DNA of 64,000 bases, taken from positions 1-64,000 of the forward strand of contig NZ_JAQLFJ010000002.1 of assembly GCF_028206795.1 (NCBI RefSeq). Reading direction: 5' to 3'. The translations under genes were made by a program, and so were the position numbers. Below are positions 7,762-16,099 of this stretch, one piece after another. This DNA comes from Collinsella aerofaciens. GTDB taxonomy: Bacteria > Actinomycetota > Coriobacteriia > Coriobacteriales > Coriobacteriaceae. The notes beneath the pieces were generated by a model that saw only the letters and a list, made by a program, of their open reading frames with translations, ran no database searches and was not told where the DNA came from. Position 1 is the stretch's first letter. Each line of letters opens with the position of its first letter.

Positions 7762-8814
7762 TTAGACGCCCAGCTTCAGAAGTGAATCGAATTTGAAAAT
7801 CTTTGAAGATTCAACTGGAACAATATGTTTAATAGCGGTTTCTTTATCTGGCTCTTTAATTTCAGCAGCTTTCAAAAAAGAATCAATAAGATCTTTCCGC
7901 CGCGTTTGGAAACGTCGGAAAGAACCAGTCCTTCTGTCAGGAAGTTCATGATCAAAAATATAAAGACGAGTAGCGGAGGTAGTGATTCTCCTACCAACAA
8001 TTTTCCAAATATAAGCGTCACTGAGGCCGAGGCTGCATCCATAAATACAGATAGCATTAGCGGAGCTCACAAGAGATGCCATCATTTGGCCTTTAGTGTT
8101 GCGCAATAAGCTGGCGTTTCGCTCGCTCTTAACCCATAGCTCAATAAAATCAGGATCCTCCGAGCATAAACTCGAAGAAATCTGAGACTGGTCAGAGACC
8201 CCAAATATTGGTGAATCACCGTTACCCGAACTATCAACAACCCCGTGCAAATGAAGAAGATGGTCAGGGTAAAAAGATATCACGGCAGCTCCGTTCGCAA
8301 CGGAATCTAACTTCTCATCATGAATGGCTGAATTCCAAAGTGAATCAAAGGAGTTTGTATAGTTGAGCGAAATCGCAGAAACCCAAGCGTTCTCCGATGG
8401 AATAACCTCCGGAATTGCTTCAATCTGATCCAGGGCTTCAAGACGACGTGAAAACAGGCATAACGATTCCCTGAATTCATCAATAGCAGCAGGAGGAAAC
8501 TCATTGGGCAAACGTCCCGCCTCTTGCGCTACGTACTCCAGAAGCTGGCGTTGAATATCTTCGAACGTTTCATGGAACAGGTCTACGTCATCCTCATAAT
8601 ACTGAGACACTTCACCTAATAGCCGCTCGAGATCAGACCAAAGATCCGACTGAGATTTTGGATCAAAAGTATCCAAACGCCTAACGAGCTCATCGCGATA
8701 CTCGTTAGTTTCACCGGGTGCAAAATACTTATTAAGCAGAAAAGAACGATAACCAGTCTTCAAGCCAAGGTTTTTATCAAAGCCGTTGCCGATTATCCAA
8801 AGAACTTTAGACAC
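7762..8814 (-). CDS. abiH: AbiH-family abortive infection protein
   Basis: Near the N-terminus the protein has LWIIGNGFDKNLGLKTGYRS, the hallmark glycine-rich motif of bacteriophage AbiH proteins. LNYTNSFDSLW in the middle and a HLHG motif followed by PIFGVSD complete the family pattern. AbiH proteins abort phage infection in Lactococcus; the enzymatic activity is not settled. I favour GTG 8814, which places the start a few residues before the GNGFD motif and has GGTGGA upstream (350 residues); an earlier TTG at 8889 adds an unrelated leader. The gene is AT-rich relative to the capsule ends and lies between a ugd-remnant terminator and the DUF4393 gene, consistent with an acquired cassette. 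Confidence 0.85.
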   Translation of the reverse strand: MSKVLWIIGNGFDKNLGLKTGYRSFLLNKYFAPGETNEYRDELVRRLDTFDPKSQSDLWSDLERLLGEVSQYYEDDVDLFHETFEDIQRQLLEYVAQEAGRLPNEFPPAAIDEFRESLCLFSRRLEALDQIEAIPEVIPSENAWVSAISLNYTNSFDSLWNSAIHDEKLDSVANGAAVISFYPDHLLHLHGVVDSSGNGDSPIFGVSDQSQISSSLCSEDPDFIELWVKSERNASLLRNTKGQMMASLVSSANAICIYGCSLGLSDAYIWKIVGRRITTSATRLYIFDHELPDRRTGSFRRFQTRRKDLIDSFLKAAEIKEPDKETAIKHIVPVESSKIFKFDSLLKLGV

Positions 8815-8944
8815 AGAGATCCACCGATCGAATCCAAATAGATTACTTCCAAAAATAATATTAAAACGTAATTGGAACCTGGTATCCAACCAATTTGTAA
8901 CTCATGAAATGCGGTATCTATGTAGTAATAATTATTTTGAAAAG

Positions 8945-8984
8945 GGATGAGGGTCTATCGGCGTTAGCCGATAGACCCTCATCC
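8945..8984 (-). terminator. Intrinsic terminator behind the second ugd fragment
   Basis: Perfect 18-bp arms GGATGAGGGTCTATCGGC / GCCGATAGACCCTCATCC close a GTTA loop. On the minus strand CCCTTTTC follows. It stops transcription from the ugd fragment before abiH and shares the TATCGGC core with the hairpin at 5937-5968. Confidence 0.8.
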
Positions 8985-9041
8985 TCAACACAGTAAAATC
9001 AAAGAAAGGGAATGCGCGCCCAGCACAGGCCGTCCCCTCCC

Positions 9042-9347
9042 CTAGTCCCGCTTAAACAGATCCCTCGTGTATGCCCGTCCGCCACGCCCGCGAGCTCGTT
9101 GCTCCAGCGGTTTGCGACGATAACGTCGCGGCCGGCCTTGAAGACATCCTGGTCGTGGATCACCTCGGAGCCGAAGAACTCCGGCGCGTCCAGCGTGGGC
9201 TCGTAGACCACCACGGGCACGCCCTCGGCCTTCGCGCACTTCATGACACCTTGGATTGAGCTTGTGCGGAAGTTGCCGAAGCCGGTCTTTGTCAGGCAAC
9301 ACGCGCCCATGACCGGTTCTTTTTTGCCGTCGTAGACGCGACAACAA
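9042..9347 (-). pseudogene. 3' fragment of UDP-glucose dehydrogenase gene
   Basis: About 300 bases closely match the last part of the intact ugd. The translated piece includes [32 protein letters not shown] and [13 protein letters not shown], against [14 protein letters not shown] and so on in the intact protein. A small indel near the end shifts the frame so that TRDLFKRD is read out of phase. The N-terminal NAD-binding and catalytic parts are missing. It is better conserved than the fragment at 5969-6105, so it is the younger of the two relics. Confidence 0.85.
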
Positions 9348-9352
9348 ACTAT

Positions 9353-9874
9353 TTACGCGTTCTGTTTAATCCGCTTGAACAGCTCCGTTTCCTCTAATTC
9401 AGACATAGCACATTGGCCTGTTTTGATCCGGCTCCAAAGCCAATCAAGCTCTTCTGCCGCTTTTCGGCCTAGCTCAACTTCATTGTCATCAAGAAGCTTA
9501 TCGGTCTCAACGCAAGCAAAATCTGACGCAATAGAAAACGAAGTAATGAATGAGCTAACGGGAGAATACTCATGCGATGTATCAAGACTAGCGAGATGAC
9601 AGATCTCCGCGAGTGGAACGTTGACTCCGCCAAGTTGACTCGCGTAATCACTCATATCTGAAAGGTACAGACCGCCCGACGGTCTAGCCGAATTGCTAAA
9701 TGCATCAAGCATGCCGGTTATATGAATGGCAATTACTTTCTCTGAGAATAGTGCAGTGAATAAAACAGCAGTTGCCTCATATAACGTTAACTTATCTAGC
9801 TCATCAAGAATGTCTTCGATGTTAGACAAATCAATATAGTGCACGTTTGAAACATTATATGTTGCCTCCTTCAA
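9353..9874 (-). CDS. Hypothetical protein, start unclear
   Basis: The open frame encodes up to 173 residues, acidic and probably alpha-helical, with no motif I recognise (segments such as LYEATAVLFTALFSEKV and AEELDWLWSRIKTG). A strong AAGGAGG lies at the very beginning of the frame, but the only ATG at proper distance from it is out of frame and leads to a stop after about 20 codons. Either a small indel has broken the start or initiation uses the TTG at 9874 or a GTG 30 bases later. It lies 15 bases downstream of a truncated gene and would have been its operon partner. Confidence 0.5.
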   Translation of the reverse strand: MKEATYNVSNVHYIDLSNIEDILDELDKLTLYEATAVLFTALFSEKVIAIHITGMLDAFSNSARPSGGLYLSDMSDYASQLGGVNVPLAEICHLASLDTSHEYSPVSSFITSFSIASDFACVETDKLLDDNEVELGRKAAEELDWLWSRIKTGQCAMSELEETELFKRIKQNA

Positions 9875-9889
9875 CTGAGGAAATGTTGA

Positions 9890-10138
9890 CTAAGTCGCAT
9901 TCACCCAATTGCGGTAATAATCCGTCTCAATGTAATGCTCAACAAAATCGTTTCCCAAACAATTCCCAATAAAGCTCTGGCTGAATTCGGGCGTTATGCA
10001 ATCTGGGGATCTATACTCACATTGGGGGTCGCTTCTTAATATGGGGAATGGGTCGGCTGCAAGGCGGAAGATCGCACAAGCCTTTACGACCGCCTTGAAA
10101 TACTCAGCGTAATCTTCGCGAATGCGATCTGCGCTTTC
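9890..10138 (-). pseudogene. 3' remnant of an unknown gene cut by the transposase fragment
   Basis: On the minus strand about 83 codons are open, from PESADRIREDYAEYFK through ILRSDPQCEYRSPDC to the end YYRNWVNAT and a TAG stop. The codon pattern looks real, with no internal stop, and the downstream gene begins 15 bases later, as in an operon. The upstream part is missing because homology switches to an IS1595-like transposase at about 10,140. The family is unknown to me. Confidence 0.5.
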
Positions 10139-10140
10139 GG

Positions 10141-10615
10141 GGGCGGTTGACGAGACCTACATCTATGACACCGACCTCTCCAAGGGCTACGGGCAGGCCC
10201 GCAAGCGCGGCCTATCCCGCCAGAAGCTCTGCATCTGCGTGGCAATCGACATCCACAAGAATCCCGTCGCGGTCGTCTGCAGCCACAGGAAGCCCAGCTT
10301 GGCGCGCGTGAGGAAGGCCATGTGAGCTGGATGTCGCCCGGGTCGCCGCTCATCCACGACCTAGAGAGGGCGCACAATGCGTTGGTCAGGGACGACGGGC
10401 TCGAGAGCGAGGCGCACAGGACCGACATCAACGACCCGGTCGACCTGGAGTGGATAGAGGTGGCAAACAATCTGTGCTCCAGGCTCAAGTGCTACCTGTG
10501 GCGCTTCACGGGGATGTTGCTGCAGAACATCCAGGCGCGCGACAGATGGGACCAGATCGCAAGGGTGGTGCGCCATTACCTGATAGCCGACAGGACTTAC
10601 CCTAGATTGAGATAG
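10141..10615 (+). mobile_element. Broken IS1595-like transposase fragment
   Basis: One frame encodes GAVDETYIYDTDLSKGYGQ, ARKRGLSRQKLCICVAID and SHRKPSLARVRKAM. After a frameshift at about 10,322 a second frame encodes SPGSPLIHDLERAHNALVRDDG, NNLCSRLKCYLWRFTGM and RVVRHYLIADRTY. These match the DDE-type ISXO2/IS1595 family: DET carries the first catalytic Asp, HDLERAHN the second, and the WRF region lies near the C-terminus. The N-terminal zinc-ribbon part and any terminal repeats are absent. It is inactive and truncates the gene on its left. Confidence 0.8.
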
Positions 10616-10697
10616 ATGCGATACCACACTTTATCTAAACTGTTTGATTAAATTATTGGACGTAAGCAGATAAGGTCTTTCTAATCTATTCCCTTCC

Positions 10698-11813
10698 CTA
10701 AATCCCAAAAATGCGTTTTGTCAAAGGCGATTTCTTTGAAAGCTGGATGACTACGGCAGAAAGTAGTGCAGAACCTCCGAGCGAAAAGAAATAAAGCAGG
10801 AGTCGATCTGCATTATTCGCATGAATGTCAGGATTGACGCCGCCACATATTCCGTAAACGAATACGACGGCGAACATCATATGAACTAGATAGATTATCG
10901 TGCTCGCGTTACGCATACCAACATGGGGAAGGAGGTCGGGGCCGCAGCGTTTAATCGAAAGCAAAAACAAGCAGGTACCGGCGCAAGCGCAAAACGGCAG
11001 GTGTGCATTTGCATTTATGAAAATGCACCCTACTACGCCAAAGATAAGGCCGATAAGAAGATAAACGAACGGCATCGCTTCGAAACGCTCATGCTTTGTG
11101 CCGAAAAATGCGCCCAATGCAACGTAAAAGAAGCCTTCAAATAACCCATTGCGAGTGTTAACGAATAGTTTCTCGTAAATACCCACTGGAATCGCAATCG
11201 CCCTCGGCGCATCGCTCCACTCAGCAACTACCATGATGAAATAACCAGCCAACAGAAAGAGGAAGGATAGCCCAACGACCCGCTTCAGGGCCACACCGCT
11301 CCGCAGGCAGCAATACATCAAGGCAAAAGCAACGAATCCCGCCAGTAAATACCATAAAGGCCACGAGCAGAAGTTCTCTCCCACAAACAGCGTTTGACGA
11401 ACAAACGCTAGAAGCCCATGCAGCAAGTCCTTTCCATACAGCAAATCACCAAAGATGGTTATAGGTAGATAAAGTACCGTCCAGATGAGATAAAGCTCAA
11501 GAAGTTTATAGGCGGTCTTGCGAACCCTAATTGAGGCGCAGGATGAAGAATCTGAAAAATCAGCCTCGCTTAGGCCTCGAAAGCAGAGAAAAGCCGAAGC
11601 GATAAAAAAGAATGGCACCGCGACCACGTCTATACCTTCGACGATCCTCTCGGGAATATCCAGAGCCTCCAATGGCCGCGTATGAATCTCAACAACAAGA
11701 AATGCCATTAACAGTTTTGCAGTATCTAAATCGGGATAATTGACCTTTGTTGATGACTCATGAAGGGGAGCCGTTTCGTCCCTCTCTGAATGAATCATCG
11801 CAGCTGCGCCCAT
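10698..11813 (-). CDS. Acyltransferase-3 family membrane protein
   Basis: This 371-residue integral membrane protein has about ten hydrophobic helices and the family opening YPDLDTAKLLMAFLVVEIHTRP, with the membrane-embedded His that is part of the OafA/WecH/NodX-type catalytic site. Such proteins move acetyl or succinyl groups across the membrane onto surface sugars. It is the last gene of the capsule operon; its start ATG shares one base with the stop of the upstream hexapeptide transferase (TAATG). It most likely O-acetylates the repeat unit or finished chain. The substrate is not evident. Confidence 0.85.
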   Translation of the reverse strand: MGAAAMIHSERDETAPLHESSTKVNYPDLDTAKLLMAFLVVEIHTRPLEALDIPERIVEGIDVVAVPFFFIASAFLCFRGLSEADFSDSSSCASIRVRKTAYKLLELYLIWTVLYLPITIFGDLLYGKDLLHGLLAFVRQTLFVGENFCSWPLWYLLAGFVAFALMYCCLRSGVALKRVVGLSFLFLLAGYFIMVVAEWSDAPRAIAIPVGIYEKLFVNTRNGLFEGFFYVALGAFFGTKHERFEAMPFVYLLIGLIFGVVGCIFINANAHLPFCACAGTCLFLLSIKRCGPDLLPHVGMRNASTIIYLVHMMFAVVFVYGICGGVNPDIHANNADRLLLYFFSLGGSALLSAVVIQLSKKSPLTKRIFGI

Positions 11814-12343
11814 TAACGTATCAACCCCTCTTCGCAGTAACGCTTCACGACAGCCCGCTTCTTGTCAAACCTAAGATTCTTAGTAGGAAGAAAGTCTTCC
11901 CTATTTTTCTCCATGTACTCTTCAACTGTCTCAATAACCCGCGCGGGAACACCCACTGCCACAGAGTCATCAGGAATATCGTGTGTAACGATAGCGCCTG
12001 CTCCAATGATGCAGTTCTTGCCTATAGTTACGCCTGGCATGATAAGAGAATTCATTCCGATGTGACAATTATCGCCAATCTTTACCTTGCCGAATCGATC
12101 CATATCCATTAACTCAGGATATTTACGGCGGAGCACCCAGACACCTCCGTCATGAGTGGTGATGTTAACACCTCTCGTTATACGAACGTTGTTGCCAATC
12201 TCAACAAGGTACGGCTCAGAGCCAAAATTGTATCCGTTGAGTATTTCGCATCCTTCTCCGATAACCAATCCACGCTCGCGGAGTTTTTTAAGTTTCTTCT
12301 CCCCCGGCATTAACTTCCAGACAACGGTCGAAATAATTGACAT
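11813..12343 (-). CDS. Hexapeptide-repeat acetyltransferase
   Basis: The 176-residue protein has a left-handed beta-helix built from imperfect hexapeptides (IGEGCEI, IGNNVRI, IGDNCHIGMNSLIMPGVTIGKNCIIGAGAIVTHDIPDDS) and ends with the usual GVPARVI closing motif. The His in the THDGG segment is the likely catalytic base, as in serine O-acetyltransferase-like (SAT/LbetaH) enzymes. GGAGTG lies upstream of the ATG. It sits between the flippase and the acyltransferase-3 gene and is expected to acetylate a sugar of the capsule repeat in the cytoplasm. The acceptor is unknown. Confidence 0.85.
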   Translation of the reverse strand: MSIISTVVWKLMPGEKKLKKLRERGLVIGEGCEILNGYNFGSEPYLVEIGNNVRITRGVNITTHDGGVWVLRRKYPELMDMDRFGKVKIGDNCHIGMNSLIMPGVTIGKNCIIGAGAIVTHDIPDDSVAVGVPARVIETVEEYMEKNREDFLPTKNLRFDKKRAVVKRYCEEGLIR

Positions 12344-12458
12344 TTGGTATCACTCCAATCTTATTTCGACATTTATTAAAGCGAGGCGATATCTTCATTA
12401 TTCAGCATGGTTTTAGTGTGCGGCCGTCGAAGATAAATAACCCTAGAATGCGAATGCG

Positions 12459-13778
12459 CTAAGGCAGAACTACTCTCTTGATGTAAATGGTCTTGAGACA
12501 AATTGCTAGCGCATACTGCATGCACATAGCAAGTGGAATCGCCATGACCCCCATTACGGATAAGAGGAAATAACAGGCGAGGAGGTATGTAACATTGGCC
12601 AGAAGGGTTATTCCGGTCGACTGTTTAGAAAGTCCATAAGCGGTGAAACATGGGTGAAGAGCCGTAAATACGATACCGACCTCTGTAAGGGCCGTAAGGG
12701 CCGCAAAGAGGTACCAATACCTCCCGTACAGCGGGTCCATAAAATAGCCGAGCGCTGGCGGTACGACAATAATAGCCAAAAATGCAAACGGCGTAACCAC
12801 CTTGATAAAGATTCGCTCGATTCTCTTAACCACACTGTAAGCCTGCTCGTTCTTGCCTTTCGCAATTAACTCGGCCAATTGTGGCATGATAGCTTGCTGC
12901 ACAGGAGTGGACAGAAGGGTAAAGGCCGTAAGCAGCTGCTTAAAGAACTTAAATACGCCGACGACCTCGCTTGACAGCATTGAGAGGAAGAAGACATCGA
13001 AGTATTGAATGGGCGCATCCGCAGTTCCAGCGAGATTCGACCAGAGCGTGAAGGAGAGGAAGCCCGAAGGAAGATCATGTTGTTTAGCGGCAACTACTTT
13101 TTTGAGCCCGATGCGCTTACTTACAACAGCAAGAGCCAGAACGAAGAGCGCAACTCCCTTGATGATGTCAACGGCACAGTAGACGCATGCAACCGCTACG
13201 ACGTTTGGCCCGTACAAATAAAGGGTTGATGCGACTAGCGCAAGCTTCATCGCTGCAATAGAAACAGCGTAAATGGCAACGTAGTTGAACTTATCAAAAA
13301 GCCTCAGCACGCCTGTGGGCGTCCCTTCGATGTGAACAATGATCTCGAAACAAAATATCGTAGCGGCGGTAGTGGAAACAGCATCCCATCCGAGCAGACT
13401 GGAAACATAAGGAACGATGGCAAAGGAGACAGCACAACCAACAATGGCAGAACAGACATCAACAAAAAAGCCCGCTTTGATAGTTGCCGCGAGCCCATCG
13501 TCATCATGCCGCTCCATGCAAATAGAGCCGTAACGAATAACTCCTTGCCAAGACTGAAAGTTGAGAAATGCGTCCACGGCCTGCATGAAAGTCTGGCCGA
13601 TCATCAGGGAACCGTAACCCGCGGCTCCGAGAATACCAGCGGAAGCAAAGGCAGTAACCATATTGAGGGCCGATGCACCGCCTTGCCCAACGACAATGGT
13701 GGAGACGTTCTTGGCAAGCTTAAGCCAAAACTCGTTTCCCTTGAGCCTTTGTATCAACGATTTTATTTTATCGCCCAT
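12459..13778 (-). CDS. Wzx-type polysaccharide flippase
   Basis: The 439-residue protein has about twelve to fourteen hydrophobic segments and the N-terminal pattern of the polysaccharide-transporter family (NVSTIVVGQGGASALNMVTAFASAGILGAAGYGSLMIGQ). Members flip undecaprenyl-diphosphate-linked repeat units to the outer face of the membrane. AGGAAGGA precedes the ATG. Gaps of 115 and 123 bases separate it from its neighbours, wider than elsewhere in the operon. With the Wzy-like polymerase it defines a Wzx/Wzy-dependent pathway. Confidence 0.9.
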   Translation of the reverse strand: MGDKIKSLIQRLKGNEFWLKLAKNVSTIVVGQGGASALNMVTAFASAGILGAAGYGSLMIGQTFMQAVDAFLNFQSWQGVIRYGSICMERHDDDGLAATIKAGFFVDVCSAIVGCAVSFAIVPYVSSLLGWDAVSTTAATIFCFEIIVHIEGTPTGVLRLFDKFNYVAIYAVSIAAMKLALVASTLYLYGPNVVAVACVYCAVDIIKGVALFVLALAVVSKRIGLKKVVAAKQHDLPSGFLSFTLWSNLAGTADAPIQYFDVFFLSMLSSEVVGVFKFFKQLLTAFTLLSTPVQQAIMPQLAELIAKGKNEQAYSVVKRIERIFIKVVTPFAFLAIIVVPPALGYFMDPLYGRYWYLFAALTALTEVGIVFTALHPCFTAYGLSKQSTGITLLANVTYLLACYFLLSVMGVMAIPLAMCMQYALAICLKTIYIKRVVLP

Positions 13779-13901
13779 CAGCGTCCTTCCTAAACAGTGT
13801 AATAGAGGTCAATACAGCAGACTGGTCATTAAACACACAACGCTGCATGCGGCCCTTTAATAAACAATGCAAATTGATCGTCTGGCAATATCATCTGCTG
13901 G

Positions 13902-15113
13902 CTATACTTTTATCCCCGCGAGTCGTCTAAACTTGTTAGTCACGGTATTCCAGATAAATACTCTTAATGGACCGTTGTCGCCCGTAAATATCAAGTTCTT
14001 ACCGCCGGCTTCCCTTAAGGCCTTAATCCATTCGAAAGCGCTGGTGCCCGTATCCCTCATATAGCGAAAATAGCTTGTCTCATAAATAACGCGATATGAC
14101 TTTTCAGGATATTCGCATACAAATCCACTAGGAAGGCCAAGGCACTCTTTAGCCCATATAGACGGGAGATACAAGCCTTCGTAAAACGTGAATGCAGCGA
14201 TGCCGCTCTGCCTAAAATTGATCTCGTTTAATAACACCCGATCCGGGGTTTTAAAGAATTCAATGTCGCAGAGTCCTCGATATCCCTCTTCAGCCAGTGT
14301 ACTCAACACCCTATGAATCACTTGAAGAACCGAGGGATCAGTTTCGAGACGTCCAGAAGCGATACTGCCCCTTCCCTCGGGATAAACGACTTCCTTTGCA
14401 TAGGCTCTCCATGCCAATGACCCGTCAAGCCGGATAAGACCAACACAAGTTACCTCGTATTCATAGCCGATAAGTTCCTGGACTAAAACGCGCTTATATC
14501 CGGCATTTGAGAAGGCGCTAACAGCATCAGCATACTCTGCCGGGTTTCGGCAGATTCTGATATCCGATTTCTGACCCTCGGCGCTGACGGCAGGTTTAAT
14601 TATGACGGGAAGCGCCAAGGGGCTGTGGGGACCCGAGGCAGCCAAATCAATCTCGATGCCCTTGGCAACGGGAATTCCACGTGCGGCCGCCCACTGTGAT
14701 TGGGCGTGCTTGTCCATAAGGTCACAGATTCGCCATTCATCCCCTAAAAAACCGCTTGTCTTTACGCCAAGCGACCTGAAGCGCTCGTCAATAACGAGTG
14801 CGGATAAGTCAGAAGATGGCATGAGAAGACAGTCGGCAGGATCCGAATCCCCCAACCAAGCCTTGATCGCTTTGTGGATGGAGTCGTAGCTCCCCTCGGC
14901 ATAAATAGGAACGGGCGCATACTTAGAAGCGAAAACGGAAGATTTTCCGCACGACTTTCCGCTATGTATTAACAAATCGAAGTCGATACCGGCAAGTCCC
15001 AACGCTCTAACGGAAGCAAGGGTGTTCTCGTGGTCTCCGCCGATAACGAGTACTCTGGAATTATTTAGAATCGAAGCGCTTGAACAGCTAGCAGGCTTAA
15101 TCGTTTTCTTCAC
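13902..15113 (-). CDS. ATP-grasp ligase (carbamoyl-phosphate-synthase-like)
   Basis: I choose GTG 15113, which overlaps the upstream stop as GTGA, giving 403 residues. The protein starts with a pre-ATP-grasp fold (SRVLVIGGDHENTLASVRALG), then the ATP-grasp core: LPVIIKPAVSAEGQ, VLVQELIGYEYEVTCVGL, and the metal-binding end DIEFF..VLLNEINFRQSG. Such enzymes join a carboxylate to an amine using ATP and are found in many surface-glycan loci. The likely job is to attach an amino acid or similar group to a sugar precursor. An earlier ATG at 15170 would extend into the previous gene and is less likely. Confidence 0.8.
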   Translation of the reverse strand: MKKTIKPASCSSASILNNSRVLVIGGDHENTLASVRALGLAGIDFDLLIHSGKSCGKSSVFASKYAPVPIYAEGSYDSIHKAIKAWLGDSDPADCLLMPSSDLSALVIDERFRSLGVKTSGFLGDEWRICDLMDKHAQSQWAAARGIPVAKGIEIDLAASGPHSPLALPVIIKPAVSAEGQKSDIRICRNPAEYADAVSAFSNAGYKRVLVQELIGYEYEVTCVGLIRLDGSLAWRAYAKEVVYPEGRGSIASGRLETDPSVLQVIHRVLSTLAEEGYRGLCDIEFFKTPDRVLLNEINFRQSGIAAFTFYEGLYLPSIWAKECLGLPSGFVCEYPEKSYRVIYETSYFRYMRDTGTSAFEWIKALREAGGKNLIFTGDNGPLRVFIWNTVTNKFRRLAGIKV

Positions 15114-16099
15114 TTTGCAAGCCCTCTCTCGAACGCCTTTTCGCTCGCCTTCAGCTTTTCCCCTCGACAACTGAAAAAATCCATTGCAAATGCCGTCATG
15201 CCTTGACCTTCGAAACCGAGTTTTGCCGCAACGGCAAAAGTCCTGTCGATAACCCGATACAATTTTTCTATGGAGCTCTCATCGGGAAAATTAGGACTAC
15301 CTCCCGGCATTAGCTCTGAGGAATGGATCATGAACATCGCGTAGGCGTCATTTTTTTTGGAAACGTCTCTCAGAAGCGAAGTTAAAGAACTCGCCGAAGG
15401 GTTCATAGAAGGCCTCAGCCACTGCCATTGTCCCATCACAAGCCGCTTGCCCTGTCGGAGAACGTCGTGTGGCTCGTGCACAGCATCGAGGGCAAATCTA
15501 TTGGTTCGTCGGATGGTCATAGGTACCTCGAGCAAACCTGGGCGGAGCTCATAGGGCAACTCATCCGACATCGAATAGTCTGAACCCGGAATACCACTCT
15601 GACCGAGAGCCCCCTCCCAACTCATGTGAGGGGTCACGGAGCAATCGACAACAAAACCACGCTCGGCCAAAAGGGCGATGTAGCGCTCGTCAAGAGCCCA
15701 TCTCCCTGACCTATGGGAAGTAATCGGCGCCTCAAAGTTGCTTTGCAGAGCATCGAGAAGAGCGTCTATTTTTGAGGCCATCTGACTCTCGGTGTATTCG
15801 ATGAGGTATGCGCGCTGGTCAGTAACGGTCTCAAGCGGAAACTCCGGGGGATTGTTCCATGCGTGAAGATGCATGCCAATCTCGCACAACCCGGCATCAT
15901 TCTTTGGCTTCATGTATTGAACGAAACGTTCGTCATTGCACATCTCCCAATTCGTAAGCCAGGTTGGGATAAACCCATATCGCTCGCAGAGCTCCTGAAA
16001 CCTTGGAAGATACAAGGTGTTTTCAGTAGATATTCCACGAGAAACATCCCACTGGTTATCGGCTTCAGTGTCAATCGTGATAAGGAGCTTCTTGCTCAT
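15110..16099 (-). CDS. Polysaccharide deacetylase-like protein
   Basis: The 329-residue protein begins MSKKLLITIDTEAD, the metal-site TxDTE variant of the NodB homology fold. It continues with GMHLHAWNNPP (the H-x-H metal ligands) and ITSHRSGRWALDE (the Arg/Trp motif). No signal peptide is seen, so it acts in the cytoplasm, as WalW-like proteins of capsule clusters do. The start at 16099 is supported by GGAAGGTG six bases upstream; an ATG nine bases earlier is possible. It overlaps the upstream glycosyltransferase by 29 bases. The probable role is N-deacetylation of an amino sugar or lipid-linked intermediate. Confidence 0.8.
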   Translation of the reverse strand: MSKKLLITIDTEADNQWDVSRGISTENTLYLPRFQELCERYGFIPTWLTNWEMCNDERFVQYMKPKNDAGLCEIGMHLHAWNNPPEFPLETVTDQRAYLIEYTESQMASKIDALLDALQSNFEAPITSHRSGRWALDERYIALLAERGFVVDCSVTPHMSWEGALGQSGIPGSDYSMSDELPYELRPGLLEVPMTIRRTNRFALDAVHEPHDVLRQGKRLVMGQWQWLRPSMNPSASSLTSLLRDVSKKNDAYAMFMIHSSELMPGGSPNFPDESSIEKLYRVIDRTFAVAAKLGFEGQGMTAFAMDFFSCRGEKLKASEKAFERGLAK

